From Hybos culiciformis (lineage: Eukaryota > Arthropoda > Insecta > Diptera > Hybotidae): DNA of 64,000 bases. The position numbers were made by a program, and so were the translations under genes. The stretch lies in assembly GCA_964007475.1 (NCBI GenBank), contig OZ023273.1, positions 42,037,525 through 42,101,524 on the forward strand. The letters are read 5' to 3'. Positions 1-13,500 of the stretch are shown here, piece by piece (position 1 is the first letter of the stretch; every line of letters begins with the position of its first letter). Below the pieces are notes generated by a model that was given only the letters and a program-made list of their open reading frames with translations, was not told where the DNA came from and searched no databases.

Positions 1-3000
1 ACAAATTTATTTTTAAATTTTAATTTTATCTGGGGGCAAAAGTTAAATAAAGTTTTTTTCTATCTCATTAAATTTTTGGCCAAAAATTGAAATAGTTATT
101 GGAGCCTATGTTCTATTTCTTGATTTTTAACTTCAGTTACAGCTGCTACCAATAATAAGACTTACGCAATTGTTAGATTCGAACTATACAAACTTGTTTT
201 TCTATTAACTTGTAAAGTCATAGATAAAGTCATAAATCATCCTTGTTTCTGGAAAACTTCGTCTTTTAATTTTTAATTCTAATGTCAGACTTAGTAGGTT
301 TTAGTAAAATGTATTTAATTAATAGCCCTCGCAGTAAGTATTATAGTCAATGTGTCGCCTATACTATATTAAAGTATAGTTTACATCATCTGAGTTATTG
401 TGAAAATTAATGTCCATAATTATTTTTACAATTAGTTAGTTCAATTTATCTTTATTTATTATGAATTTGGATATTTTTTTTTATTAAAATGTGTAAAAAG
501 CGTAAACATATATATTTTATAAAAGATATGTGTAGCATTTTTTCTCAAATTATTGTAATGGGAAATATAGCAAATGAAAAAACAAACGTCTTACTAATTA
601 TAATTTTGAAAAATAATTACAGTATAATTATTCAATTAAAGTTGCTTACATAAGAAATAAATTAAGGTGAAAATAAAAATTGTTCACTCTTAAGGCTCTT
701 TTTACTTTCTGTTCACTTCCATAATAAAAAAGTAAAAGAATGTGACAAAAAGTACTTAGAATCAAAAAATACATTTAAGTTTTACTTTCCACAATCATAG
801 TGAGAAAATACGAAAAAAGTACTTTCTATAATTAAATTTCGAAAGATAATATTTTGTTCCAGCAAAATTTATTTATTCTTATTCAATAATTTTGCTATTT
901 ATTTTATTGAATTCTCTGTAATATCGAATAGTCAGCCGTCTGGTGTAGTGCTATTGCCCTTATACTATGTCATTTTCGGTCGCGGGTTCGATTACCACCT
1001 CGGATTGGGATTTGTGTTAATTTTTCAATTTGTCTCACAGTGTTTGTTTGAGTTTTTTTTTTAATCGTTTTGCAATATTAGCTTCATTAAATATGCTTAT
1101 GTAAATTAATTTCATTTGAAGGCAAAGTGAAATTGAAAAACTTTCTCGAAGTTTGAAACATTTTGTTTAAATTTTATGGAATGGTTTAAAAATTTTATAG
1201 AATATATGTATTGAAAATTATAAATGACTTATATTAAAATATAATGACATTATTTTTTCTTCATCAAATTTAAAACAATTTCTCATTTGTATATTTAAAT
1301 TTTGCGTCCTTTTTTTGTTATTATAAAATTGAAATTTGTTCAACAAAATTCAATTTTGACATTGAATGATGCCATTAACATTTCATGTTATTTTAGGTAT
1401 TTGTCAAAAGTTTAAACAGGTGCAAAATATAGAAAAAAGTTAGTATTTAAAAATATTTCAACTAATTTAATTTTGTAGCTATTCGAAATAATTTTATTTG
1501 GTAAAATTATGTTGGGAAAAAAAGGATTTGATTTTTAATGCTGTTAAAGTTATAATAAATAGAAGAAAAATCTCACTAAAAGTGCAGAAAATAAAACAGA
1601 AAATATAAAATAATTTATTTTTTATATGATTTTCCTGTTTGTATCGATACATATGACAATAACTGTAATAATTCAATTACATTTTAAGCCATTGAAAAAA
1701 AAAACAAGCATAATATAAGAATTTATTTAATGCAAAAAAAAATGTTTATAAAAGTACATAATGCAAATTTGAAAAGAAATTGCTTTTAAATAAAATTAAA
1801 TTGTTAAATAAAAATAAATTATTTTAATACGACATAAATACATTAATTTTTTATTTTATTTTTTTACTTGCAGGATAATAATGGAAAATCTGATATTCTT
1901 CATAGAAATAATAAAAGCAAACAAGGATCCTACAAAAATATAGAATATTATGTTAATACGGTTTAGAAAACATATGCATTAAAAGTATAAATTTGAAATT
2001 GAAAAATTTACGAAAAAAATTCTTTTTATTATTATATTTTCAATATTATGATGATTTTATTTATCCATATTAAAAAAAAATATATACATATATATAATAT
2101 TAAATAAATAAAATAAATAATTTTGTTTCAATATAATATACGTATACAATAGAAAAAGAAAAAGCAATTTTCTTTCAATGTCCTGAGGGAAGACAGCTCA
2201 AAAAAAAATTCTTTCACGCGTAAAAGTAATAAAATAATATATGTACTTATATATAAAAATGTAAAATAATTGTGATAAGAAATTAAGTTTTTTTTTATCT
2301 AGGTTTCAAATAGATTTATGTTACCAATGTAATATTTCAAACAAAACACCCGAACAGATAAAGCATAGGTCCATTCTACATATTTGTCATTTGAATTTAC
2401 AAAAAATATTACAAACATAAATAATTTTCATAGCCAAACAAAGATTTAAAATCATCGAATAAGAAATTTATTAATCTCAATTATAGTTTAGTTTTTTTTG
2501 TTATATATATAATTCAATATAACTTTCATTCTGTATTAAAATTTTACAAAAAAAAAAAAGAACTTTATCGTGTTTTTACATTAAAATTGTTTTTATTAAA
2601 TCGTATAATTTTATCCATTTTAATTTTCGTGCCCAGTTCTAATGATAATTTCGTTATATTCATTACTCCCAGTTCTGAAATTCATTAAATAATTTAGTTT
2701 ACAAATGACTAATACAAACAATTATATTGCCGATCTTAAACCAAAGAAAAAATATTTTTTTTAAAGATATTACAATGTGTAAATTCCTGAATTCTAGAAT
2801 TTAAAATATATAATAGAAGTAACCACATTATTAACTCAATTTTCTGGTTATTTAAATTTCATAAATTTTTCCGAATATTAATTTTAAATAATACAAATAT
2901 ATTTATGTAAAAAAGAACCGAATAAAATATCATGTTTGTTTCAATTTTAATTCAAATATAATTTTATTCTTGTGTTAGAATAATTTTATTGAAATAAATC

Positions 3001-4322
3001 CTTGGGGATGCTTCAATTATATAGATACAAAAAAAAATTGTATCTTAATTTTTATTTTTGAAAATAGGATACGGTATATATATATTTTTATGTTTTCCAT
3101 TATTATACGTTTTTCTTTTAATCTTGAATTAATTTTTGAATAAAATTATGAAATTTTTTATTTAAAAATCAAAAAAAAAAAAATTATATTAATTGATGAA
3201 TATTTCATAGAAGTGGAAGAGCTTCTGGATATTCTGTTCTTGTATATAATTACGGGTAAGTTTCTGGGAAAATAATTTAATATTTAATAATTTTCGTAAA
3301 TTAAATTCAAAGTTTTTATGTTTTTCAAAAATTTCCCAAATTGTTCATAAAAGTTTTATTTTAGCAACAGTCCAATCTAAAATATATGAATGAAAAATAT
3401 TGAAAAAAATATACTTAAATAAAAATTTATAATAAAAATAAAAAAAGAGTTTATTGAATTTTTGTAACAAAAAAAAATTAACTAAAAAATAATGCTAAAG
3501 AATTTGCTGGGAATGTTACTACCATTATAGTTTTCATATAAGGAAATAATTATACTTCGACTCAGTGGTTTTCTAATTCCTTATTTATATGATTATGCAA
3601 AAAATGGTTATTATGTAATTATATTTTCCAACCAAAGTATCATAATAATATAATCACAATGACAGTAAGAAGATAGTACAAAGATCGCATATCTTTTGCA
3701 TAAAATAAATTGTTTAACATGATTTATCCGTATTTACGAAATGAAACATTTTACTTCTTTCTTTTTTCTAAATAAAAATTGTATATAAATTCAATCTTTA
3801 CAGAATTCAAAGTACATTTTAATTAAATTAGGAACGTCCGATACAAGAAACTTAAAACAGAATTATATTTAAAATACACGGATATATATAAATTAAACCT
3901 TTTTCTTATCTCTTCTCTTAGAACTCTCTTAGAAATTTATTTTTACTTGCTTGTTGTTTCTCAAGTGGCAAGCCAACTATATATCTACATAAAACATACA
4001 ACAAAATACGTATTTAATTTTCTTCTTTTTTTTTTTGCATTGTATAAAGACAGATTTTGTAAATATGATGTCAATAACAATTAGACTAATTGAAAATAAT
4101 GTTTATTTAAAAACTAAAAAAGACTATTACTTGAAATAAAAAAAATAAAATAAATAAAAGAATCCAGAAAACAAAGAGCGAAAAACAAAAAATAATAAAT
4201 AAAATGTGAAAACATCATTAAATAAAAAATTATTTTTGCAAAATAGTAATATTATATATTTTTTTATGGAAACAATATTAATATTAAGGAAATAAAAATT
4301 GTTGTATATATAATAAAAAATA
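1..4322. other. AT-rich non-coding stretch upstream of the tachykinin receptor gene
   Basis: No reading frame here looks like a real protein; the short open frames are Phe/Lys/Asn/Ile-rich translations of A/T tracts. The only recognisable item is a tRNA-like SINE near 932-1060. A good polypyrimidine tract and AG (around 1859-1873), followed by a short frame from ATG at about 1881, looks like a splice acceptor, but no coding partner was found. The 5' untranslated exon(s) and promoter of the receptor gene may lie here or further upstream; I could not place them. Confidence 0.6.
932..1060 (+). repeat. tRNA-derived SINE-like copy
   Basis: An internal RNA polymerase III promoter layout is visible: an A-box-like TGGTGTAGTGC at 941-951 and a B-box-like GGGTTCGATTACC at 984-996, followed by a T-rich tail. 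Similar blocks occur in reverse orientation near 41130-41215 and 21974-22035, and weakly at 30140-30200. The anticodon arm is not a clean cloverleaf, so a functional tRNA is unlikely and a SINE head is the better reading. Element ends are approximate. Confidence 0.55.
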
Positions 4323-4534
4323 ATGGATAGTATTGTTACGACGACAACAGATATCATTGACAGCTTTCATGGTGGCAGTATTTCATATAATAATTATAGT
4401 GTTAATAATTTTACAACATTTACTTTAACTAGCTTAGCAACACAAAATAGTTTTTACGATGAATTTAATAATATTGTGATAGATAATAATTCAACCATCA
4501 ATGGAACTGAATCAATTTTAAATTCAACATTAAT
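4323..4534 (+). CDS. TkR99D: Tachykinin receptor exon 1 (extracellular N-terminus)
   Basis: Codes for residues 1-70 and two bases of codon 71. There is no signal peptide; the segment is rich in Asn, Thr and Ser and has five N-glycosylation sequons, as expected for the outer tail of a peptide GPCR. The donor GTAAGT follows directly. This exon is the least conserved part and is supported mainly by its splice site, frame and glycosylation pattern. Confidence 0.85.
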
Positions 4535-7500
4535 GTAAGTTTTATACAATTATTTGGTTTTATTAAGCCTGAATAACCCATATATTTTTTAACTATATAC
4601 AATATCGGATTTTAGACTTTGTCTTCACTCATGAATATACAAATTATTTTCTGATTTTTCGTAGGATGAATAGTCCCGAATAAATGCACGTACACGAATA
4701 TTCGTCAAGTATATTAAATTTTACGAACTTTCTCTAAGATTTTGTGTTCTGATTTCTGAGTAATTATTATTTATTATTATCAGGCAGTCCCGGCGGTTTT
4801 AAAAGACAAAATAAAACTTCCACAACATGCTAAAGCTGATAAACTTGTTCGGAAATATATTGTTTACACAAGAATCGAATATTTTATATTAAAAATACTC
4901 AACATCTCGGACTAATGCATGAAAGAGACTATAAGCGAGGCTAATTTGTATTCTAGTCACTAGACGTGATTTTTATAACTAAGTTATTAACCAAAGAATA
5001 AAATTAATTTCGTACTTTCATTTTCATGCAATAATAATTAGTAAATTTTGTATAATAAGTTAATTCGATGTGAGTAATGGGATATAGTAGATTACAACAC
5101 ATGTTAAGAAAATTTGTTATTACAACGAGTTGTGTATACACAAAAACACATAGACACAAGTGATATAATATTGACAAGTGTCTATGTGTTTTTGTGTATA
5201 CACAGCGAGCTGTGTAACAAATTTTATTAACATGCTTGTATACTGTTTTAATGTGCATGTGAGAGGTAATTGCAATCAATACATTTGTAATGCAAAAAAT
5301 AAACAAAAGTTCAAAATGAAGAAAGTAAATAAAATTTACTTAATATGGAGAATGTAAATAAAATTTACTTAGTTAAATAATTACATGTGTATTGACGCAT
5401 GTAATATACCATTTACCGAGCTAAATTTGCGATTGTAAATACAACTTACCGATCACATACACATTAAAATATTTTAAATCAAAAAGCAAACTATAGAAAA
5501 GTTTTTAATAACTTTTTAAACAAGATAATTAAATTATTTTTTTCAGACCAAAAGAAAATATTTCATTCATTTTGCCATGGTGGCGTCAATTGTTATGGAG
5601 TATTTTATTTGGGGGTATGGTTGTTGTGGCAACTGGTGGAAATTTAATTGTGATATGGATAGTTTTAGCACACAAAAGAATGAGAACTGTTACGAATTAT
5701 TTTATAGGTAGGTATTCCAATAAAATGATGATAAATATTGAATCAAGATTACACTATAAATTATGACAAATTATATGAACGTTAAACTTTTATTTCATAA
5801 TTTTCTGAAAGTATCATCAACTATGTTGATGTTTATTTTTTTTATTTTAATCTAGTTTTGACATCACAATTAAGTTATGGATTCTTTAATGTATACATTA
5901 TACATGTACATATTGTTTGAATTGAAATTTTAAAGTTCTAATCTAATCTATCACATGAAATACCTATGGAGTCTTCTTAAAAATAATTCGGTAGGGATAT
6001 GAGACTATTTTGTTTTAATAAATCAAAATCATTTTTGCTTTAAAAAAAATTCTGCAAAAGATTAAAAAAAAAAAATGAAATGGAAGAAAATTTTATGTTT
6101 TAACTTAATAAATATAATCTTCAAAATAAATCTTTTCATATTAATTTGAGATTCCCTTTTAAGATCCATATCAGAAAATTAATAAATTTCGAAGATTTAT
6201 GATTTTTGGCACACTATAAAAGATTTCATTTTTATTGAAAAAAAATTCTTTTTTTTTTGTTTTATACTAAAATGAAAATTAACAAATTTTCCGCAAAAAA
6301 AAAAAAAAGATATGAGAAAAATTTATGGTCAAGTAATTTAGACTTTATTTAGATAATTTTTTCACAAAAGAGTGATTTTTGCAAACATTTTTTATAACAT
6401 ATTTTTGCGCCAATAAATAAATTTTTAGGAATTTTGACTTGTCATGAAGACAGCAAAGTAAATAAATTATTTTTTTTTTATAAAAACTTTTCCTTTAAAA
6501 AATAATGAGCCGCATTAACTTATTCTTATAGAGAAATAATTACGCAGTGTTCCGAATTATTTAACATTATAAGAATATATAGTTGAATAAATTTAATGTA
6601 TGTATTGTACATATGTATATCTAATTTGAAATTGGAACTGAATAGGAATTGTGGCAGAGATTATATATGACTTGGATTTCTATTTTCAGGTTATATGCAT
6701 AATGTACATGTAGCTGTACATGTAGCTGTACAAGGTCTTGTATTTACTTAACTTATTCACTTGGCTGATCGACGGACGGACAATCATAGTTATCAAGATT
6801 ATTGAATGTATCTCTAGAAGTCGAAAAACAATATTGCTCGTATTGTTTTGATAGTGCTTAATTTTTCGCAGTAAAAGTGTAAAACTCAATAACTCAATTA
6901 AATTTGTTTTGGTTGTTTAGCGAGCCCATTCTTATTATTGAAAAGTGATTTTTTCCCGAATGAGATTTTGAATGAAATTTAAATCAATATGATAATAAAC
7001 TTTGCTAAAATGTATAAAATTTGATTCAAGAAAACTTTTAAGATAAAATAAGTTTTTTAAATCATGTTGATTTACTAAGGTACTCGTATAATGTAAATAT
7101 TCTGAAATCAAATCAATTTAATTGAAACGAAAAAAACCAAAAAAAAAAAACATTAAAAAACTTTTTTGTTGATTTGTGTTTATTATTTTATAAGAAAAAT
7201 AAATTTTGTGAAATTTTTGCTTTTTGTGTTATTAATAATTTAAAGTTTTTTTTTTGTCATGCATCAAATTTGCATTAAACTTTATGTGTTTTTATTTATT
7301 TCATTAAATGATAAATTTTAAAAGTCTCATAGTCTCATGCAAAAATTTTGTCTATAATTCTTATTTTCTTAAGAGCTCTCTCTGTGAAATTCGAAAATAT
7401 TAATATTCTTGCAATTTTTTTATAGAAAATAAACTGCAGTGAAAAATGTACCAAAGAATATATGAAACAACTTCTAATACAAAACTATATTTGAAATTTA

Positions 7501-10500
7501 TTTCTGTTCAGAAACTGCAATTTATCAGAAAAATTAACAAATTTTTATAATCAAATGAAATTAATTAAAAATTGATTAGAAAATTAAAGAAATTATAAGT
7601 CCCACATCCCCAGCTGTTTCCATCACAATCTCACCAAATATGTTCAAGTTTTTCAAAGACCAGTTTGAGACAAAAAAGCCAAAATTTAAATAATCGACCT
7701 TAGAGCCAGGGCTATATTCTCTAACAATCAAACTAAAACCGAAATCAATTTTTATTGATGGATACTGTTAAGATTCAAGTTCGTAAAAGAGTTGTGTTAT
7801 CTAACTTTTGTTAAGAACCTTAATTTAATCATTCGTAATATAGCCGCTTATTTGAATTTTTGAAAATAGTTTAAGGATTAGTCGGCGATTTTTTTGCTTT
7901 TAACTATATCGCTAACGTATGATTTTCGAAACAAAACTGCAAAAAGCTCAATTGTATCCTTTTGGTTCAGAATATTTGATGAATTCATAGAGAATTTAGC
8001 ATTTTAACTCAATCAACTTTTAAAAACAAATTTATTCAATTAGAAATTTTAGATGTATTTTCCGGGGTATGAAATTGTAAAATATTTTGATATTAAATCT
8101 AAGTTTTACTATTAGCAATTTTCACATACATTAGAAATTTTGAAATTATTGTTATATTGTCGCTTTTATTATGTAAAAAAAACCGCAAACAGTGTAAATA
8201 TAACTATTTTGTAGTGGAATCCAAGCATTCAACAAAAGGTTATAATCATTAAATTTACCATCAAATCACGTTTTAGTACCGTTCTTTTTTCCATGAATAA
8301 CTTTATGAAAGAATAATAATAATAAGAACAAAAAGAACATAATACGAACGGAAGGAAAATGCGATAAAAATTTCAGTTTAAAGTGAGAATATAATATGCA
8401 AGTAGTGTTATATTAATTTTATCTAAAAAGTTAAAGAATTTTCTTCCAAACATTAAGCGATGTAAAGATTTTTCAACTAAGAAAAGGCTTCTCCATCAAG
8501 TTTTTTTAAAAGTTACATAATAAACTTCCACGTATAGATCCTTGAACTATTTTTTTGTCCACAACTAACAAAAAAACTTATTTCGCGATTTAAGAGATGT
8601 TTTCCGGTGGAAGAAAAAAACAAATTCAGTTTATTAAGTTCATATAAAATATTCCAAAAATTATTTAGTTTAATTTCTTTCATTCCTGCATTGAAAAAAA
8701 TCTCGTGGAAAATCAAACAAAACTGCGTTATTTTATGACAGTATAAGTATTGTTAAGCGTACAATAACTCGACCAAAAATGTAAAGCAAATTAATTGTAG
8801 CTAAAGATGGATGATACACCGAAATTATAGTTTTTTCTAGCGAAGAATAAATTGCTGCCTAATATATACACTAGGTAGAAATAGTCTGCGTACGGGCTCG
8901 TTTTCTTATTTTTTGTTCGACATGTTCTCAGTTTTTGATGTCATTTAAAAGGACTCTATAAAACAAAGTTTTTTTGTGAACAATCTCAATTTTTGGAAAA
9001 GTCTGCGTACAGCCGTTTTTAATGCCGCGTCTCAGAAATTAACTAGTAATGTCATTTGAAGGGCAATTGAATGTAGATAATTTTGCACCATATAATTTTA
9101 TCCCTACCATAAGGGAAAGTGTCAAAAATCGCCTTTGAAAGTCATAAAAACAAGCGGTTCTAACCTATTTTCCAGCGATGACTTTCAAAGACAATTTTTG
9201 ACACTTTCCCTTATCGTAAGGATAAAATTATATGGTGCAAAATTATCTACATTCAATTGCCTTTCAAATGACATTACTAGTTAATTTCTGAGACACGGCA
9301 TTAAAAACGGCTGTACGCAGACTTTTCCAAAAATTGAGATTTCTCAAAATTTAAATTTTGAAAAAAAAAATTTTTTTCACAAATAAACTTTTTTTATAGA
9401 GTCCTTTTAAATGACATCAAAAACTGGGAACATGTTGAACAAAAAATAAGAAAACGAGCCCGTACGCAGACTTTTTCTACCTAGTGTATATTTGTTATAC
9501 AGAAAGGGTTTCCGAAATTTTTAATGCTTAATATTTCTATAATCATTCGACATATTGAAAAGTAAAAGTCAGCTATTTTTTCTTGCTATAATAAACAGCT
9601 AATCTTACACTAGTTCTATTTGATCTACAAGGTATATGAAGAAATCATATGTGTGTAAATTTGAAAATAATTGAGATAAAATAGAAAATCGGTTTTCAGA
9701 ATACCTATTTTTCATATTTAATGGGAAACGACCAATAAAAGAAGAAGAAGAAAACTAGATTCTTACTTGAATTCAAGTACTTTCCCAACAAATTAATGAG
9801 GTAAAAGATATTAAAAAAGTTATAGAATAATTTTACTTCTCATCCTAATTATTTAGCAAATGATAATTTTCTTGAAAGTTAAATGAAATTAATATTAAGT
9901 ATGTTACCTAATCTACACATATTTTCTTTTTTTGAATTATATTTTATGGAAAATAAAACGACAATATTTCTACTTAATTTTTCTTCAAAATGTTCTTGAA
10001 TATATACGGAAAACATAATCCATAAAATATAATATTCAGGTTTTAATCTGAAAAAATTATACAAAAACTGTGCGGGCTAACTTCCCTAGGAAGTGGAAAA
10101 CTAATAATTAATTTTGTCAACATAATGATTTTTATTTTTCTATTTTGAAAATAAAAATTTTCAAGCCAATATTAAATAAGCACTTTATATATATAAATGT
10201 TGGTTTCTTCATTTTAATTTTATAATTCGAAAATTCTTTTTCGTGTGACTAAATTATTTTGGGAATTGTATTATGTTGCTTACATTAAATCGTTAGTTTT
10301 GTTGTTGCAAATATCTTGGTAAAGGTTTTTATTTTAAGAACAATGTATTTTTATTATTTTTTGTCATTGAAATATTTGTTTGATTTTTTTATTAACTTTA
10401 TAAACATCATGGAAGTTTCTTGATAAATGCTTCAACAATGAATAATATTTTAAATAAAATTTAATTAGTTTTTCATTAAGTGAGTATTAATATCAATTGA

Positions 10501-13500
10501 TTTGATATTAGAAATTAAGTTCTAAATATACCCTGGCAGCTGGCTTTACTAATTAAAGATTATAATTTTTGTGGACGTCCATTATTCATTCGGACACATA
10601 TACTTAAAGCCCATATACTTCTCATTCACTTGTCTCAGTATCTCTTTTTCTTAGAATCCATTAAAAAGAGTTTTGCAGTCCTTTTCAAGGGATAAATCAA
10701 TTTAAAATTCCCATAAATTATGTAAAAAAAATAATAAAATTTGTCAAAATTTTATGTTATTTGTATACATTATTATCTATATTTACTTACATTGTATATA
10801 CATTTTAGAATGTTAAGTTTATTTATTTTTTATTCATTTGAGACATGTACAGCAACTCTATGTGTGAGTGAAAACCAAAAGAAAAGAAAATGTTTTTCCC
10901 ATAAATTTACGTGAATTAATTTTAAGGATTATGAATACAAGAATTTTGTCCTAAAGAATAAGGTCAAACAATAATTTATTTTACGCCAAAACTCCATCTC
11001 TTCCATATTATATATAAATTTTACAATATTTGTTTTTAAGATTAGCAATAAGAAAATACGAGAATTGGTACAATGTTTTAAGTTCTTTAGGATTTATAAA
11101 AATTTACAAAATATTTAAAAAAAAAAAAAAAAAGGAAAAACTTAAAGGCAATTCAAAAAAGAATTTTTTTTATAAATTTTGGAAACAAAAAACTATTACT
11201 TTTAAAATAAATATAAATATTTAATTTTCCAAAGTTTCTGTTTTGCACAACTTAGTTTAATGTCAAGTTTCCCAAATGTTCATTTAATTCCAAAAAAAAC
11301 ATTGAATTATTCCAAATTTATTTGCTGAATTTTAGGAAATAGAATACGATTGAAATTTTATAAAAGTGAACATTTCAAGTACTCAATGGATATTACAATA
11401 TTTTAAATGAAATAAACCTAAAATATAAAAATCTTAAAAAAAATGTAATATATATATATGTATATATGTATGTATGAATATAAAATTAAAGCTTAACAGG
11501 AAATAATAAAGAAAAATCTTCTTCTTTTTTTTCATTATTTTTTTTTTTTGGAACTTTCTCCTACATTATTCAAGCACCAATTTCATTTTGAAAACTGTTT
11601 TAATAAGAGAAGAAAAAAACTTTTTTATTTATTACTTGTGTATAATGAAAATATTTTTTAATGCATTTTAAACTTAACAAATTTTCATTTGTGGCAAAAA
11701 ATTTATGTTTGTAAATTAAAAATGCATGTTACCATTTTTAAGCATAATCGGTTTTTACATAATTAAATTTTAACGACTGCATATCAAATTGTGTCCAAAT
11801 TTTATTTTGTACCATTGAACTTAATGTTCACAATTTAAATACATATATATATATATATTTTTTTTGGTTTAGTTAATTCAATATATACTTTTTTGGCTAA
11901 ACAGTGATCACATAAATGATTCTAAAATTTAATTGTGTGTCTATAAATTGTAGAAGTTTTTTCAAATTATATTAAACAATTATGTAATGCCATATGCTTG
12001 GATAGTGAAAAAAAGTATAAATTTGAAATACAATTTTAGATTATTCTAAATAATGTGATTGTCAAGCTTATCGTAATATAAAAAAAAACATTTTTTAGCC
12101 ACACAATATCTAGAAATATCAAGAATGGGTAGCTGTGTTAATTTTTATTATAGCATAGCTTAAATCAACATATTAACATTATTACATCAGTACAATTGAT
12201 AAGAACATTACATACTCATTTCATTACACATAATACGTTTTGTTTTTTCTGAAAAAATAATTACATTTTGCGAAATAAGATTACAATATTATTGTAATAA
12301 CAATATTCAACTAAATACAATTTAAACAAATATAATGCAACTTCCTTTTCTTAACATCTTTAAGATCAGTCATCAATCAAATTCTTAGATTTTGAATTTA
12401 GATTTTCATTTTGTTCAGTAAAAATTATTGATTACAACAACACCTATTAAAATCTAGAGAATCGTAAATATTAATTAATTTTTCATCACATTTATATTAT
12501 TATTTCTAGTGAATTTATCAGTTGCAGACGCAATGGTATCAACTTTAAATGTAATATTTAATTATATTTATATGCTACATTCGAATTGGCCATTTGGACA
12601 ACTTTATTGTAAAATATCTCAATTTGTTTCGTCGTTAAGTATATGCGCTTCAGTTTTTACGTTGATGGCAATTGCTATAGATAGGTAAGTTAAAATTTTC
12701 TTTTATTTAAACAAGTTATTTCTAAATATATTATTAATATACTGTCATTATTATTTTCCAACATATTTCAATTTTTTAGAATTTTTTAATAAAAAAATCA
12801 ATTCGTTTGCAATCTTTCGCAGGGTTACAAATGTTTTTACGCAATAAAAGGAATGATACAAAAAATATTGAAAATATTCTTTATAAATTTTACCAAATCC
12901 TAATATTATTTTAAGGAAAATATCAAACATTTTATAGTAAAGGCTTTTCAATTTCTTTGATATACTTTTTACGTTTAGTTGTAATTTCCTGTTAGACTCA
13001 AAAAAAAAAAACAGGAAATTAATTTTCAATTGAAAGAAAAAATATTATTAAATAAAATAAACAATTCGTGCATTAGTGATAATCTAGAAATAATATTATA
13101 CATATATAATATTTAAATTTTTAAAAAGTAATTTTCGGAACTTAACTTTATCGTTAAGGTGATTGAAAGAAAACTTCAGGCCTCAATAAATAAATAAATT
13201 AATCCCACTTGATTGATTTGATTTATACATTACTTCTTTCACACAGCTGAAATGTAAAAATTTTTTTCAAACAAAATTGAAAATAATATGTACCTTAGAT
13301 TATTTTCATTATCCTGTCAAAATAATTATTATTCTAATTCCCCTAAAGCTGAAACTCTTTTTTTTAAATATTTTTGCTTTACTTTTATTCATTTCAGGAA
13401 AAAGTCTCTACATTTATTAAAAATATAGAACGATACCTCATAGAAGAAGTACGGGTCCCGTTTTCAGCATTTCGATTTAGGGTACTTTTTTTTTAAAGAT

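Noticed and set aside
1859..1940. Polypyrimidine tract plus AG followed by a 20-codon frame, resembling a coding exon
   Set aside because: The peptide is short and unrecognised, and no matching donor or partner exon was found. It could be an untranslated exon, but nothing supports it.
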